A stretch of 21,108 nucleotides of DNA, taken from Gemmatimonadales bacterium UBA2975 (GTDB lineage Bacteria; Gemmatimonadota; Gemmatimonadetes; Longimicrobiales; Gaopeijiaceae). Shown one piece after another: positions 7,510-15,397 of this stretch. The notes below the pieces were generated by a model that saw nothing but the letters and a program-made list of their open reading frames with translations, was not told the DNA's origin and did not search any database. The DNA lies in contig DEAT01000074.1 in NCBI GenBank assembly GCA_002348265.1, positions 6,640-27,747 on the forward strand, written 5' to 3'. Each line of letters begins with the position of its first letter. The stretch's first letter is position 1. Position numbers and translations under genes: made by a program.

Positions 7510-7582
7510 GGTGCGATCGTTCATGTCGAACGGGGTCGACAGCCAAAGTGATCTTCTCTAGAGTGCGTGAGTGCTGATAGCT

Positions 7583-8806
7583 CTATTTCCTCCTCGATCT
7601 TGCTGATCGGCTTCCGCTGGGTTGGGCTCGCCGTGCACGGTTAGAGTTTCTCAGAGTGGCCGGTGTCCTGGCCAACCCCATTGGCGCCAACTCTACTGGG
7701 GATGTTGAGGGATTCCTAGCATGTGCTGGTCGCATGAGGTGAGAAGACATGCGGACTCTCGAAGAGCGGTGATTGAATGTAGAGGAGCCTCTCTCAGCCG
7801 TCGGATAGACACCCGAGTGATCAAGCCGGTTCGGTCGTCCAGCGCTACGTGTTTGAGCTCGAGCCCTCATGCTTTGGCGGGGGCTCAGTGATGGAGTTGA
7901 TCGATTAGGAGTGCTACCAAAATAGGCACTTCGCTCCTCGTTTCGAACTCTAGCTAAACGGCTTCTTTCATGAATAAACCGCTGATGTTCTGCGGCCCGT
8001 TGAGCGTTAGTGAGACCGATCACTCGGCGAGGAATCCCTCTGTCTGCGGCATTATTTCTGCCCCTTGGTTTGGGTTTTGCTGACATAGGTGTTCTTGTCG
8101 TTCGGGGATTTTCCAGCTGGCTCGTAATTCTGAGTTCTTGAGCTCTCACGCCGTTTAATTGCGGATGGACTGTGGCTCTAGGATTTGATGGCTCGACTGA
8201 GCGACGGGCCGGGACTCGGCGTGCGCTACGGTTCACGCGGGCTCGAGGAGACCTCAGCTCACGTTGACGATTCCCTCTCAAGCCTAGTTCATCGGTGTGG
8301 TATAGGTCTGCTATACGATGAGATTGCGTGGCATGTGGCCTAGGAGCTAGCCCGTGCACGTATCGACGTGATGAGAATCGTTGGCTCGAATACGCACGGA
8401 TAGGATACCCATTCAAGTGGTGGTCCCAATAACCGGCCCGGTAAAGAGGCCGATGACTAAGATGCCAGTCCAGGCTGGGAATGAGACCTAGAGCGCTGTA
8501 GTGCCGGTAGACGTTGGTCGGCGGGCTCCAGAAGCGATGGCGCCAGGTGCATCGATGATTCACTAAGTAAATGATTGGTCTCGCGTAGGGGCCGTAAGCA
8601 TAGGCGAGAGGGCGTTCATAGGCGGAGTGACGCCACCAGCACCCGGATAAATCATTCCAGTTTGTGGCACTGATACCTAGGTGTACTATGCCAAAGTTGT
8701 ACCCGGCAAATAGGGTGATAGAGCTGAGCGGCTGTGCGGAAGTGGTCTGAGGGTAAGAAAAGATTACCGTGGCTACAGTCAGCACATAAAGGGCTTGCCG
8801 ATACAT
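7583..8806 (-). CDS. Secreted, strongly Arg-rich protein of unknown function
   Basis: The 407-residue product starts with a clear signal peptide: Arg3, a hydrophobic core, and a cleavage-like 'TTSAQ' near residues 22-26. Residues about 27-150 are rich in Trp, Tyr, His and Arg with only two Cys (GCWW and RCTW). From about residue 150 to the end the protein is low in complexity and dominated by Arg, Ser, Pro, Asn and Ala. My hand count gives about 66 Arg in all, roughly one residue in six, with very few Lys, and it ends in 'SARSRRK'. I recognise no domain. A basic exported protein could bind nucleic acid, acidic polysaccharide or the cell surface. ATG 8806 was chosen because GGAG lies 9 nt upstream; an in-frame TTG at 8824 would add six residues before the signal peptide. 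A promoter-like pair lies just upstream at 8832-8861. It diverges from rho. Confidence 0.65.
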   Translation of the reverse strand: MYRQALYVLTVATVIFSYPQTTSAQPLSSITLFAGYNFGIVHLGISATNWNDLSGCWWRHSAYERPLAYAYGPYARPIIYLVNHRCTWRHRFWSPPTNVYRHYSALGLIPSLDWHLSHRPLYRAGYWDHHLNGYPIRAYSSQRFSSRRYVHGLAPRPHATQSHRIADLYHTDELGLRGNRQRELRSPRARVNRSARRVPARRSVEPSNPRATVHPQLNGVRAQELRITSQLENPRTTRTPMSAKPKPRGRNNAADRGIPRRVIGLTNAQRAAEHQRFIHERSRLARVRNEERSAYFGSTPNRSTPSLSPRQSMRARAQTRSAGRPNRLDHSGVYPTAERGSSTFNHRSSRVRMSSHLMRPAHARNPSTSPVELAPMGLARTPATLRNSNRARRAQPSGSRSARSRRK

Positions 8807-8831
8807 TGTCTCCATCTCCGTCAAGGGGTCG

Positions 8832-8861
8832 ATTATCTATCCTTGCATATGGCGTGCCCAA
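8832..8861 (-). promoter_or_regulatory. Candidate promoter of the Arg-rich protein gene
   Basis: On the minus strand TTGGGC (complement of 8856-8861) and GATAAT (complement of 8832-8837) are spaced 18 nt. A transcript starting near 8825 would have a roughly 19-nt leader containing the GGAG that precedes ATG 8806. It overlaps the plus-strand promoter candidate at 8843-8870, so the two could interfere with each other. Confidence 0.35.
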
Positions 8862-8870
8862 GAGTAATAT
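8843..8870 (+). promoter_or_regulatory. Candidate rho promoter
   Basis: TTGCAT (8843-8848) and TAATAT (8865-8870) are spaced 16 nt at the edge of the most AT-rich stretch of the window (about 8860-8935). Transcription from here would give a leader of about 470 nt before the rho start. Long leaders are known for rho in other bacteria, where Rho represses its own transcription by early termination. The promoter match is by eye. Confidence 0.35.
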
Positions 8871-9347
8871 AGAATCATAAGCTGCTGATAGATATACATA
8901 TAGAGTAGATAGTATCATCTATATTATGAGTAAGATTGTTGTCACTAGGTGGTGACACCCTGATCCCTGATAGGACGGGTAGTGGCCTAGCTAGACATCG
9001 TCAGTCGAGTGTCATACGGACCGGGAAATTGCGTTCATGTCCATGATGCCGAGTCGCGATATGACGTGGGCCTGGGCTTCTGGGTCACAAATTCAGATGG
9101 TTCGAGTGCTCTCGAAAAGTGATGGTGACTACCTCTAACGAACCTTGGTCAAATCGTTTGGTCTTGATCCTGGGCTGATTTCTTCCGAGATTTCTTCCGT
9201 TCCGGCTGACGCAAGACAGTTGTCGGCACCGGCGCGGCCTCTTCGGCTCGCTGTGGGAACGGCCTGACGACAGCGCAAGCTGATCACTGGGTTCACCTAG
9301 CCACGGCCGGCGGTGGGCGCTCGAAGCGCACCGCTATCACCGTCAAC

Positions 9348-10790
9348 TTGGGTAAAGACGTGCCCGAATCATCAGAAGCAGAACAGAGCCAGCAGCCGGG
9401 GGGGGACAGTCCTCCCTCGGGCCAATCCTCCACAGAATCATCTAGTGGCGGAGCAGAATCGTCCTCACAGGGTGGCGATCGCGAACAGGGAAAAGGCCAA
9501 GGCGGCGGTGGGAATCGCAATCGTGGCCGAGGTCGCCGTCGGCGTCGTGGTCGTCGTCGCCGCGGGAGGGGCGGACAGCAAGGAGAGCGAAATGTACCCA
9601 GCGAAGAGGAGCTTATGGCTGGGCTTCCGGACGATCCAGAAGAATTACTCGAATTGTCCAGGCCGCTAGGATTGTTAGAAGCGCTATCGAGTGGGTCGGG
9701 ATTCGTCCGGCGGCGTGATTCGGGATACGCGCCCAGCGATGATGATATATACGTGCCGTCCAGGATCATACAGAAGTTCGGACTTCGCAGCGGCGATGAG
9801 CTGATGGGCATAGTGGCCGAGGGGGCCCGTGCCGGAAAAAGCCCGCCACTAGCGTATTTGGCTCGAGTCAATGATCAGCCGCCAGAGGATGCTCAGCGGC
9901 GTGCTGAATTCAGTAAACTGAGTGCGATGCATCCGGACCAGCAGCTTGCACTTGAATGCGGAAGAGAGTGGCGTGGCGAACCGGAACTGACGAATCGTGT
10001 CATCGACATCTTTTGTCCGATTGGGAAGGGACAGCGTGCTATGATCGTGGCACCAGCTAAGGCTGGTAAGACAACGGTCATGCAAGCGATCGCAGAAGGG
10101 ATTGTGAAAAACCATCCGGAGTGTCACCTAATGATTCTTCTGGTCGATGAGCGACCGGAAGAGGTTACGGAGATGGAGCAGTGCGGATTCGGAGAGGTCA
10201 TCGCGTCAACCTTTGATCGTCCGCCCGAGCGACATGTTCAAGTGGCTGAAATGACTCTGGAGCGAGCTCGTCGGCGGGTGGAGCAAGGCGAAGATGTTGT
10301 CATCATCTTGGACTCTATCACACGCTTGGCCCGGGCTTACAATGCACTTAAGGGTGGCAGTGGCCGGACAATGAGTGGGGGCCTCGATACGAATGCATTA
10401 GAAAAACCGAAACGTTTTCTTGGCAGTGCTCGCAAGATATCCCCCGCTCAGGGTGGGGGATCATTAACAATTATCGGTACCGCTCTCGTCGACACTGGCT
10501 CCAGGATGGACCAGGTGATCTTTGAGGAGTTCAAGGGTACGGGTAACAGCGAATTGGTCCTGTCGCGTGAATTGGCGGACAAGCGCATTTACCCAGCGAT
10601 CGACCTTACAGCGTCGGCGACCCGGAAAGAAGAGCTACTTCTCGGGGACGACGAACTCAGGGTTTCCCACGCTATGCGGCGCCAGTTACACGGTGTGGGG
10701 CCTTCGGAGGGTATGCTTGAGCTTCTTGGAGCTATGAGGAAGACAAGTTCGAACAGAGACCTTATTGATTGGGTTCGGAACCAGAGCTGA
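9348..10790 (+). CDS. rho: Transcription termination factor Rho
   Basis: Rho is the hexameric RNA-dependent ATPase that ends transcription of untranslated RNA. The 480-residue product has a low-complexity N terminus (about residues 8-82): Ser/Gln/Gly-rich, then the Arg/Gly block 'RGRGRRRRRGRRRRGRGG'. The RNA-binding domain follows, including 'SGYAPSDDDIYVPSRIIQKF' at about 125-144. The ATPase core carries Walker A 'APAKAGKTT' (about 235-243), 'LLVDERPEEVTEM', Walker B 'VVIILDSITRLARAYN' (about 317-332) and 'EEFKGTGNSE' near 393-402. The loop commonly reads APPKAGKT in Rho, and here the second Pro is Ala. Rho proteins with long basic inserts are known in several phyla. The TTG start at 9348 has no obvious Shine-Dalgarno, and a GTG at 9360 is an alternative. 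The 3' end overlaps the convergent SRPBCC gene by 29 bp. Confidence 0.95.
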   Translation: MGKDVPESSEAEQSQQPGGDSPPSGQSSTESSSGGAESSSQGGDREQGKGQGGGGNRNRGRGRRRRRGRRRRGRGGQQGERNVPSEEELMAGLPDDPEELLELSRPLGLLEALSSGSGFVRRRDSGYAPSDDDIYVPSRIIQKFGLRSGDELMGIVAEGARAGKSPPLAYLARVNDQPPEDAQRRAEFSKLSAMHPDQQLALECGREWRGEPELTNRVIDIFCPIGKGQRAMIVAPAKAGKTTVMQAIAEGIVKNHPECHLMILLVDERPEEVTEMEQCGFGEVIASTFDRPPERHVQVAEMTLERARRRVEQGEDVVIILDSITRLARAYNALKGGSGRTMSGGLDTNALEKPKRFLGSARKISPAQGGGSLTIIGTALVDTGSRMDQVIFEEFKGTGNSELVLSRELADKRIYPAIDLTASATRKEELLLGDDELRVSHAMRRQLHGVGPSEGMLELLGAMRKTSSNRDLIDWVRNQS

Positions 10791-11316
10791 GCACGTCGAT
10801 CAGCTGACTTAGGCTTTTTTGGAGTTCACGGGTTTGCGCCCTCTCCATTGTTAAGGCCCAAAAACCCATCAGAGGGCTTTGTCCCAAGTCTCCTGACTCG
10901 GTCCACCGTACCACGGTTGAAGTGCCTGTGGCGTCAAGGATCAAAGCTCCCGTTGTTGTCATCAAAGTGTTAGCAGCTCCGCTTACGACAACGTCGTATA
11001 GGATCTCAGCCTCTGAGGCTTTTCGGATCGTAAAAGAGCCGGTGCCTAGCTCTGCATCAGTCCAAGATATTGATGCGCCGCTACCTCGGTCGGGGCCGGA
11101 GCGCACCAGGCCTGAATCTGGCCAAGCAGTCCATAGACGCCATCCTTCGGGTGAGTCGAGGTATCTTATGAGCTCCGTTGGAAGAACGTCTGCGGTTACT
11201 TCTGCGGAAGCAGTCCACTCTTTGGGTAGAAAGAAACCTACGGCAAGAACAAGCATGAGTAGCATGCTTCCTCCACCAAGAATGATTGTTCCGGGACCCC
11301 AAAGGCTGCGAATCAT
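10762..11316 (-). CDS. Membrane-anchored SRPBCC (polyketide cyclase/START-like) family protein
   Basis: The 184-residue product has an N-terminal hydrophobic segment (about residues 5-30, ending before 'PKEWTASAEV'). It is followed by a domain resembling SRPBCC proteins, hydrophobic-ligand-binding folds often annotated as polyketide cyclase/dehydrase: 'PTELIRYLDSPEGWRLWTAW' is the typical start and 'VRWTESGDLGQSPLMGFWAL' the typical later strand and helix. The ligand is unknown. The domain would face the periplasm if the N-terminal segment is a signal anchor. It begins 22 nt after the stop of the zinc-ribbon gene and is probably the last gene of a minus-strand unit. Its last 29 bp run through the end of rho on the other strand. 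The family call is moderately sure; the function is not. Confidence 0.75.
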   Translation of the reverse strand: MIRSLWGPGTIILGGGSMLLMLVLAVGFFLPKEWTASAEVTADVLPTELIRYLDSPEGWRLWTAWPDSGLVRSGPDRGSGASISWTDAELGTGSFTIRKASEAEILYDVVVSGAANTLMTTTGALILDATGTSTVVRWTESGDLGQSPLMGFWALTMERAQTRELQKSLSQLIDVLSSGSEPNQ

Positions 11317-11338
11317 ATTCTCTTAAGAGGGAAGATGT

Positions 11339-11749
11339 TCAATCTCGGGCATGTCCTTCGAGGGTGCCGCGAGGCAGCCTTAGTACGCTCTCGTGATGAC
11401 AACGGTCGCATGGAAGCGGATGCGGTGAGCGAAGCCTCATTTTGCTTAGTGATAAAGTGTGCTCGCATTTGGGGCATTGGCCTGTCGCAGACATCAGCGT
11501 GAACCGTTCAATGTATCGTCGGTGTGCTAGAAAGGTGCCCACGCCCAGGCCGCCGAGAAGCCAGACCGCGTGCGGGGGAAATATTACGAGCGGAGCCGTT
11601 AGTGAGACAGTTGCCAAAAAGGTCGCTAGCGCATTAGTCATTCGCCACCGACGGCTACGTGGTCGGATGGTCACCACGATTGGAGTTGGAGTAAATCCGA
11701 AAAGAGTGGCCTCGGCATCTACCTCAAGCTGAGTTTGGGTGGTTCTCAT
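11339..11749 (-). CDS. Small membrane protein with C-terminal zinc ribbon, unknown function
   Basis: The 136-residue product has two hydrophobic segments at about residues 39-60 and 62-75. Near residues 92-119 lies a four-cysteine pattern, 'CPKC' then 'CDRC', about 20 residues apart, typical of a small zinc ribbon. Between the two pairs is a basic stretch, 'SLSKMRLRSPHPLP'. The N-terminal part (TQTQLEVDAEATLFGFTPTP) is soluble. I recognise no named family. It is 21 nt downstream of the aminotransferase gene and 22 nt upstream of the SRPBCC gene, so the three are likely cotranscribed. The tidy spacing and the paired cysteines support a real gene. Confidence 0.65.
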   Translation of the reverse strand: MRTTQTQLEVDAEATLFGFTPTPIVVTIRPRSRRWRMTNALATFLATVSLTAPLVIFPPHAVWLLGGLGVGTFLAHRRYIERFTLMSATGQCPKCEHTLSLSKMRLRSPHPLPCDRCHHESVLRLPRGTLEGHARD

Positions 11750-11770
11750 AAGACGATATCGCGACCTGCC

Positions 11771-12946
11771 TTAGCCTTGCGCAGCAAAAGCGCTCAGTCG
11801 CTCACCTGCCTCGCGTAGAGTGTCGATCTGTTTACAGAAAACAAAACGAGCAAGTGAATGTCCTCGGGCGGGGTCAGAAAAGAAGCTCCCTCCAGGTACC
11901 GGAGCAACGCCACCTTCCATTGTCAGACGTCGGCCAAATGTCATTGAGTCTTCGTCGCTGAGATCGCTGAAGTCGGCGAGGATGTAGTAGGCTCCTTGGG
12001 GGTGTTGGCACTTAAATCCGGCTTCCTGGAGCGCCTTCACGAGAACCTCCCCTCGAGCCTTATAACCGCTTACCATCTCAGTGTAGTAATCCGGACCGAG
12101 TTCGCTGAGTCCGACCGCACATGCTTCTTGAAGTGGAGCAGGTGCTCCTACCGTTAGGAAATCATGCACCTTTCGGATGGCTACGCTTAGATGTTGTGGT
12201 GCGATGATTGTCCCGATGCGCCATCCCGTCACGCTAAATGTTTTCGACAGACCTGAAATAGTAATGGTGCGTTCGCGCATTCCCTCAAATGTGGCGAGAG
12301 GGATGTGTTCGCCCTCGTAGTAGATGTGTTCGTAAATCTCATCTGTGATTGCTAAGATGTCGTGCTCAATGCAAATGTCGGCTATAGCCTGCATTTCTTC
12401 ACGGTCGAACACGCGCCCAGTGGGGTTGTTGGGAGTATTGATCACGATGGCCCGCGTCTTTGAAGAGACCACCTCTTCAAGCATCGCTTTTTCGATTCTG
12501 TACTCGGGAGCCTCTAGCGTTAGGAAGATTGGTTGGGCTTCGCAGAGTACTGCATCTGGACCGTAGTTTTCATAGAATGGTTCCATCACAATCACCTCTT
12601 CGCCTGGGTCGACGACCGCTAGCATTACCGCAGCCATCGCCTCAGTCCCACCGCAGGTGATCGTGATTTCAGTTTCCGTGTCGACGTCCATCCCGTATCG
12701 CTCACGATATTTGTTTGCGAGGGCATGCCGAAGGTTCGGAGATCCCCAAGTGATAGCGTACTGGTTTATATCAGCCCGGACCGCGGCAGCGGCAGCCTCT
12801 TTCAAAAGTTCAGGGGCAGGAAAGTCCGGAAAGCCCTGTGCGAGATTGACTGCGTCATGCTCTCTGGCTACGCGAGTCATCTCCCGGATTACAGATTCGG
12901 TGAACGAATGAGTGCGGCGGGCTGTTCGTTGTAGATTGGAGCTCAT
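11771..12946 (-). CDS. PLP-dependent aminotransferase, class I/II (KAT/methionine-aminotransferase-like)
   Basis: This 391-residue fold-type I aminotransferase moves an amino group from an amino acid to a 2-oxo acid. Visible features are 'AQGFPDFP' near residue 36, 'NQYAITWGSPNLRHALA' (about 61-77), 'CGGTEAMAAV' at the cofactor phosphate site, 'NTPNNPTG' (Asn173/Asn174), 'TDEIYEHI' with Asp202 and Tyr205, the PLP lysine Lys235 in 'SGLSKTFSVTGWRIG', and 'ARFVFCK' near the C terminus containing the expected substrate-carboxylate arginine. The pattern is closest to the kynurenine-oxoglutarate / methionine aminotransferase (YbdL-like) branch. Substrate cannot be fixed from sequence. It is the first gene of the minus-strand unit. 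Given neighbouring histidine and proline catabolic genes, a broad catabolic role is plausible but inferred. Confidence 0.9.
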   Translation of the reverse strand: MSSNLQRTARRTHSFTESVIREMTRVAREHDAVNLAQGFPDFPAPELLKEAAAAAVRADINQYAITWGSPNLRHALANKYRERYGMDVDTETEITITCGGTEAMAAVMLAVVDPGEEVIVMEPFYENYGPDAVLCEAQPIFLTLEAPEYRIEKAMLEEVVSSKTRAIVINTPNNPTGRVFDREEMQAIADICIEHDILAITDEIYEHIYYEGEHIPLATFEGMRERTITISGLSKTFSVTGWRIGTIIAPQHLSVAIRKVHDFLTVGAPAPLQEACAVGLSELGPDYYTEMVSGYKARGEVLVKALQEAGFKCQHPQGAYYILADFSDLSDEDSMTFGRRLTMEGGVAPVPGGSFFSDPARGHSLARFVFCKQIDTLREAGERLSAFAAQG

Positions 12947-13235
12947 TTGGGTTAGTCAGATATGTTCGAGTGAATGACTACGCGAGATCATGCTCAGATA
13001 GCCTGATTGAGGCAACGCCTACCTTTCAGGCATGTTGGCGGTGTCTCCCCCGCGGCGGTAGGATTTCAGATTCGCGTGCCGTAGAAACATCGACATCTTG
13101 ATATCTGTTCCGGGGATGACGAAGGTAGGCGGGTCCATTGTAGCGTACACGGACCGCAAATGGGAGTCAGGCGTACTGCTTGGTACCGGCGACGTGTCGA
13201 TTCATTTCCGTTTGATTCACTACGATACTCTGAGC

Positions 13236-14150
13236 ATGCTCCGCAATTCACTTTTATGGGCCTCAACCAATCCGTTCTTGGCCGAGCGGCTTCCTAGAGC
13301 TCGGTTCGTTCGGAGAGCAACCAAACGGTTCATGCCGGGTGAAGAATTCAGAGATGTCATCAAGGAGGCGGAAAGGCTTCGGGCTCAAGGCATCGCGTCC
13401 ACTACTACGCTGCTAGGCGAGAATAACAACTCGCTCAAAGAGGCCGATGCGGTGCTGGGGCACTACTTGACGGATCTGCGTCTAATCGACGAGCTCGGAC
13501 TAGACATGGAAGTGTCGGTAAAGCCAACCCAGCTCGGATTAGATTTCGGGATAAAGGAGGCACGCTCCCGTCTTCTCGAGCTAGCAGAAGCGACCGAATC
13601 GATCGTCTGGTTAGACATGGAAGCGTCAGAATATGTAGATAGAACTATCGATATCTTTCTGAGTGTCAAAGAGCAAAGGAGCAATGTCGGACTGTGTGTT
13701 CAGTCCTATCTGAAGAGGACTCCCGATGACGTTGCTAGAATCGCCTCTTGCGACTGCTCAATCAGAATCGTGAAAGGTGCATACAACGAGCCAGAGAGTG
13801 TCGCGTTTTCGAATAAGAAAGATGTTGACCGCGCATTCGAGGATCTGACAGCTACTCTCTTACGTGGTAGAGCGCAGGGAGGGGTGGGGAGAGTGGTACT
13901 AGGCACCCACGACCCTAGTATGATTGGGGCGGCTAAGCATATTGCGTCAGATCTAGGGCTAACGGAAGATCAGTACGAGTTCGCAATGCTCTTCGGTATA
14001 AAACGGAGGGAGCAACTTCGCCTTGCAAGCGATGGTCATAAGGTACGGGTGCTGATTAGCTATGGTTCGGCCTGGTTTCCCTGGTACATGCGGCGGTTGG
14101 CGGAGCGACCCGCCAATCTATGGTTCGTCGCTAAACAGCTGCTGCCATAG
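13236..14150 (+). CDS. Proline dehydrogenase (monofunctional, FAD-dependent)
   Basis: This enzyme oxidises L-proline to pyrroline-5-carboxylate with FAD, the first step toward glutamate. From ATG 13236 it has 304 residues, the size of monofunctional bacterial ProDH such as those of Deinococcus and Thermus. Motifs include 'TTLLGEN' near 51, 'VSVKPTQLGLD', 'IRIVKGAYNEP', 'LGTHDPSMI', 'YEFAMLFGIKRREQLRL' and the C-terminal 'MRRLAERPAN', whose paired arginines (Arg286, Arg287) match the substrate-carboxylate-binding pair. The frame stays open upstream to an ATG at 13098, but that extra 46 residues does not look like ProDH. No Shine-Dalgarno is obvious at 13236. No P5C dehydrogenase is present in the window. 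The MFS gene follows after 38 bp, suggesting cotranscription. Confidence 0.9.
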   Translation: MLRNSLLWASTNPFLAERLPRARFVRRATKRFMPGEEFRDVIKEAERLRAQGIASTTTLLGENNNSLKEADAVLGHYLTDLRLIDELGLDMEVSVKPTQLGLDFGIKEARSRLLELAEATESIVWLDMEASEYVDRTIDIFLSVKEQRSNVGLCVQSYLKRTPDDVARIASCDCSIRIVKGAYNEPESVAFSNKKDVDRAFEDLTATLLRGRAQGGVGRVVLGTHDPSMIGAAKHIASDLGLTEDQYEFAMLFGIKRREQLRLASDGHKVRVLISYGSAWFPWYMRRLAERPANLWFVAKQLLP

Positions 14151-14188
14151 AGGAGCGCAAGCTGATTGGCTCTGAAGGAGCTAAAGAC

Positions 14189-15379
14189 TTGGACCCGAGG
14201 CGCTGGAGAGCGCTAGTCCTCGTGTCAGTGTCCATGCTCCTAAGCCTTTCCGCGTGGATGACGGCCACGTCGGTATCAAGCGAGCTTCAGGCTCAGTGGG
14301 GTCTAAGCTCAAGCCAAGTAGCATTCCTGACTACCACGGTCCAGGTCGGGTTCGTCGTGGGCACCGCGATTGCTGCCTTACTTAACCTCGCTGATCTAGT
14401 TCCTTCACGGATTCTTTTTGGGAGTTCGGCTGCGCTGGCGGCCGCAGCCAACGCTGTCCTGCTTCTCGCACCAAGTTATCACAGTGCGCTTTTGGCCAGG
14501 TTCCTGACTGGTGCATTCCTTGCGGGAGTTTATCCGCCTGGCATGAAGATGGTTTCTACTTGGTTCCGCTCAGCTCGGGGACTCGCGATTGGCTCAGTAG
14601 TAGGCGCACTCACTATCGGTAAGGCGCTCCCATATTTGATTAAGGTTTTGGGTGGCGCCACACTGGGTAGCGTTGTGATGGGTGCCTCCCTAGCGGGGTG
14701 GCTAGCAGCTCTGATTGTTCTTTGGAGGTACGAGGATGGCCCCTTTGTTTATAAAAGGAGTGCCTTCGCATGGTCTCGGGTAGGCAGGATACTCCGTCAC
14801 CGAGAGACGATGCTGGCTACGGGAGGATATCTCGGCCACATGTGGGAACTGTATGCGATGTGGACATGGGTGCCTGCCTTCTTGGCGTTTTCTGCCTCCG
14901 GGCGTGTGAGCTCTGCTTCGATTGATGTCGCAGCTTTTGCTGCGATTGCGGCGGGAGGCCTTGGCTGCGTGTGGGGTGGATTAGCGGCTGACCGGATCGG
15001 ACGAGCGATGGTCGTGAATTCGGCAATGACTGTAAGCGGGATATGCTGCGTGGTGATCGGGTTTCTGACGTCCGCCCCTTTCTGGATCGTAGCTGCAGTT
15101 GCGATTGTCTGGGGGTTTTTTGTGGTCGCTGACTCAGCGCAATTCAGCGCCATAGTCACTGAGGTGGCCCCAGAGGATTCGGTAGGAACAGCTCTTATGA
15201 TTCAGACTTCCCTCGGTTTCCTGCTAACGATGGTGACCATTCAGGCTTTGCCGATCGCTGTCGATACGGTCGGTTGGGGTTGGGCGTTCACACTGTTGTC
15301 CTTAGGGCCGGCGTTTGGCATTTCGAGTATCCGTCGCCTCGAGCGATTTCGGAGATTACCTTCGCTAGACCATCTCTAG
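14189..15379 (+). CDS. Major facilitator superfamily transporter
   Basis: The 396-residue integral membrane protein has about 12 hydrophobic segments in two halves separated by a hydrophilic loop near residues 180-205 (WRYEDGPFVYKRSAFAWSRV). The MFS-like signature 'GGLAADRIGRAMV' after the loop matches the conserved cytoplasmic motif between TM8 and TM9, and 'ARFLTGAFLAGVYPPGMKM' sits in the TM4-TM5 area. Substrate is unknown; the arrangement is reminiscent of anion/organic acid or nitrate-type MFS carriers, which is only an impression. The TTG start at 14189 is well supported by AAGGAG at 14175-14180, 8 nt upstream. It lies between ProDH (38 bp before) and the symporter (18 bp after), so it probably belongs to one unit. 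Confidence 0.9.
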   Translation: MDPRRWRALVLVSVSMLLSLSAWMTATSVSSELQAQWGLSSSQVAFLTTTVQVGFVVGTAIAALLNLADLVPSRILFGSSAALAAAANAVLLLAPSYHSALLARFLTGAFLAGVYPPGMKMVSTWFRSARGLAIGSVVGALTIGKALPYLIKVLGGATLGSVVMGASLAGWLAALIVLWRYEDGPFVYKRSAFAWSRVGRILRHRETMLATGGYLGHMWELYAMWTWVPAFLAFSASGRVSSASIDVAAFAAIAAGGLGCVWGGLAADRIGRAMVVNSAMTVSGICCVVIGFLTSAPFWIVAAVAIVWGFFVVADSAQFSAIVTEVAPEDSVGTALMIQTSLGFLLTMVTIQALPIAVDTVGWGWAFTLLSLGPAFGISSIRRLERFRRLPSLDHL

Positions 15380-15397
15380 GGCTAAGTCAGGAGCCAT

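Larger units (their letters stand above)
8807..9347. other. 541-bp intergenic region between the Arg-rich gene and rho
   Basis: This is the longest gap of the window. Contents from left to right: the divergent promoter candidates; an AT-rich hairpin with arms ATATAGA (8898-8904) and TCTATAT (8918-8924) and an inner GATA-G-TATC (8908-8916); the inverted repeat TGTCAC (8940-8945) / GTGACA (8952-8957); a 33-codon ORF at 9037-9138 with GGGAA 9 nt upstream of its ATG; and a pyrimidine-rich tandem repeat GATTTCTTCCG at 9177-9187 and 9189-9199. The rho frame itself is open back to a TGA at 9207-9209, but no ATG or GTG start exists in that stretch. I interpret most of it as the rho leader. I see no tRNA or known riboswitch. 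Confidence 0.5.

Noticed and set aside
13016..13131. 10-bp inverted repeat CGCCTACCTT / AAGGTAGGCG before the ProDH gene
   Set aside because: The arms are 96 nt apart, and about two such matches are expected by chance in a window of this size.
13098..13235. N-terminal extension of proline dehydrogenase from ATG 13098
   Set aside because: The 46 extra residues do not resemble ProDH; ATG 13236 gives the length of known monofunctional enzymes.
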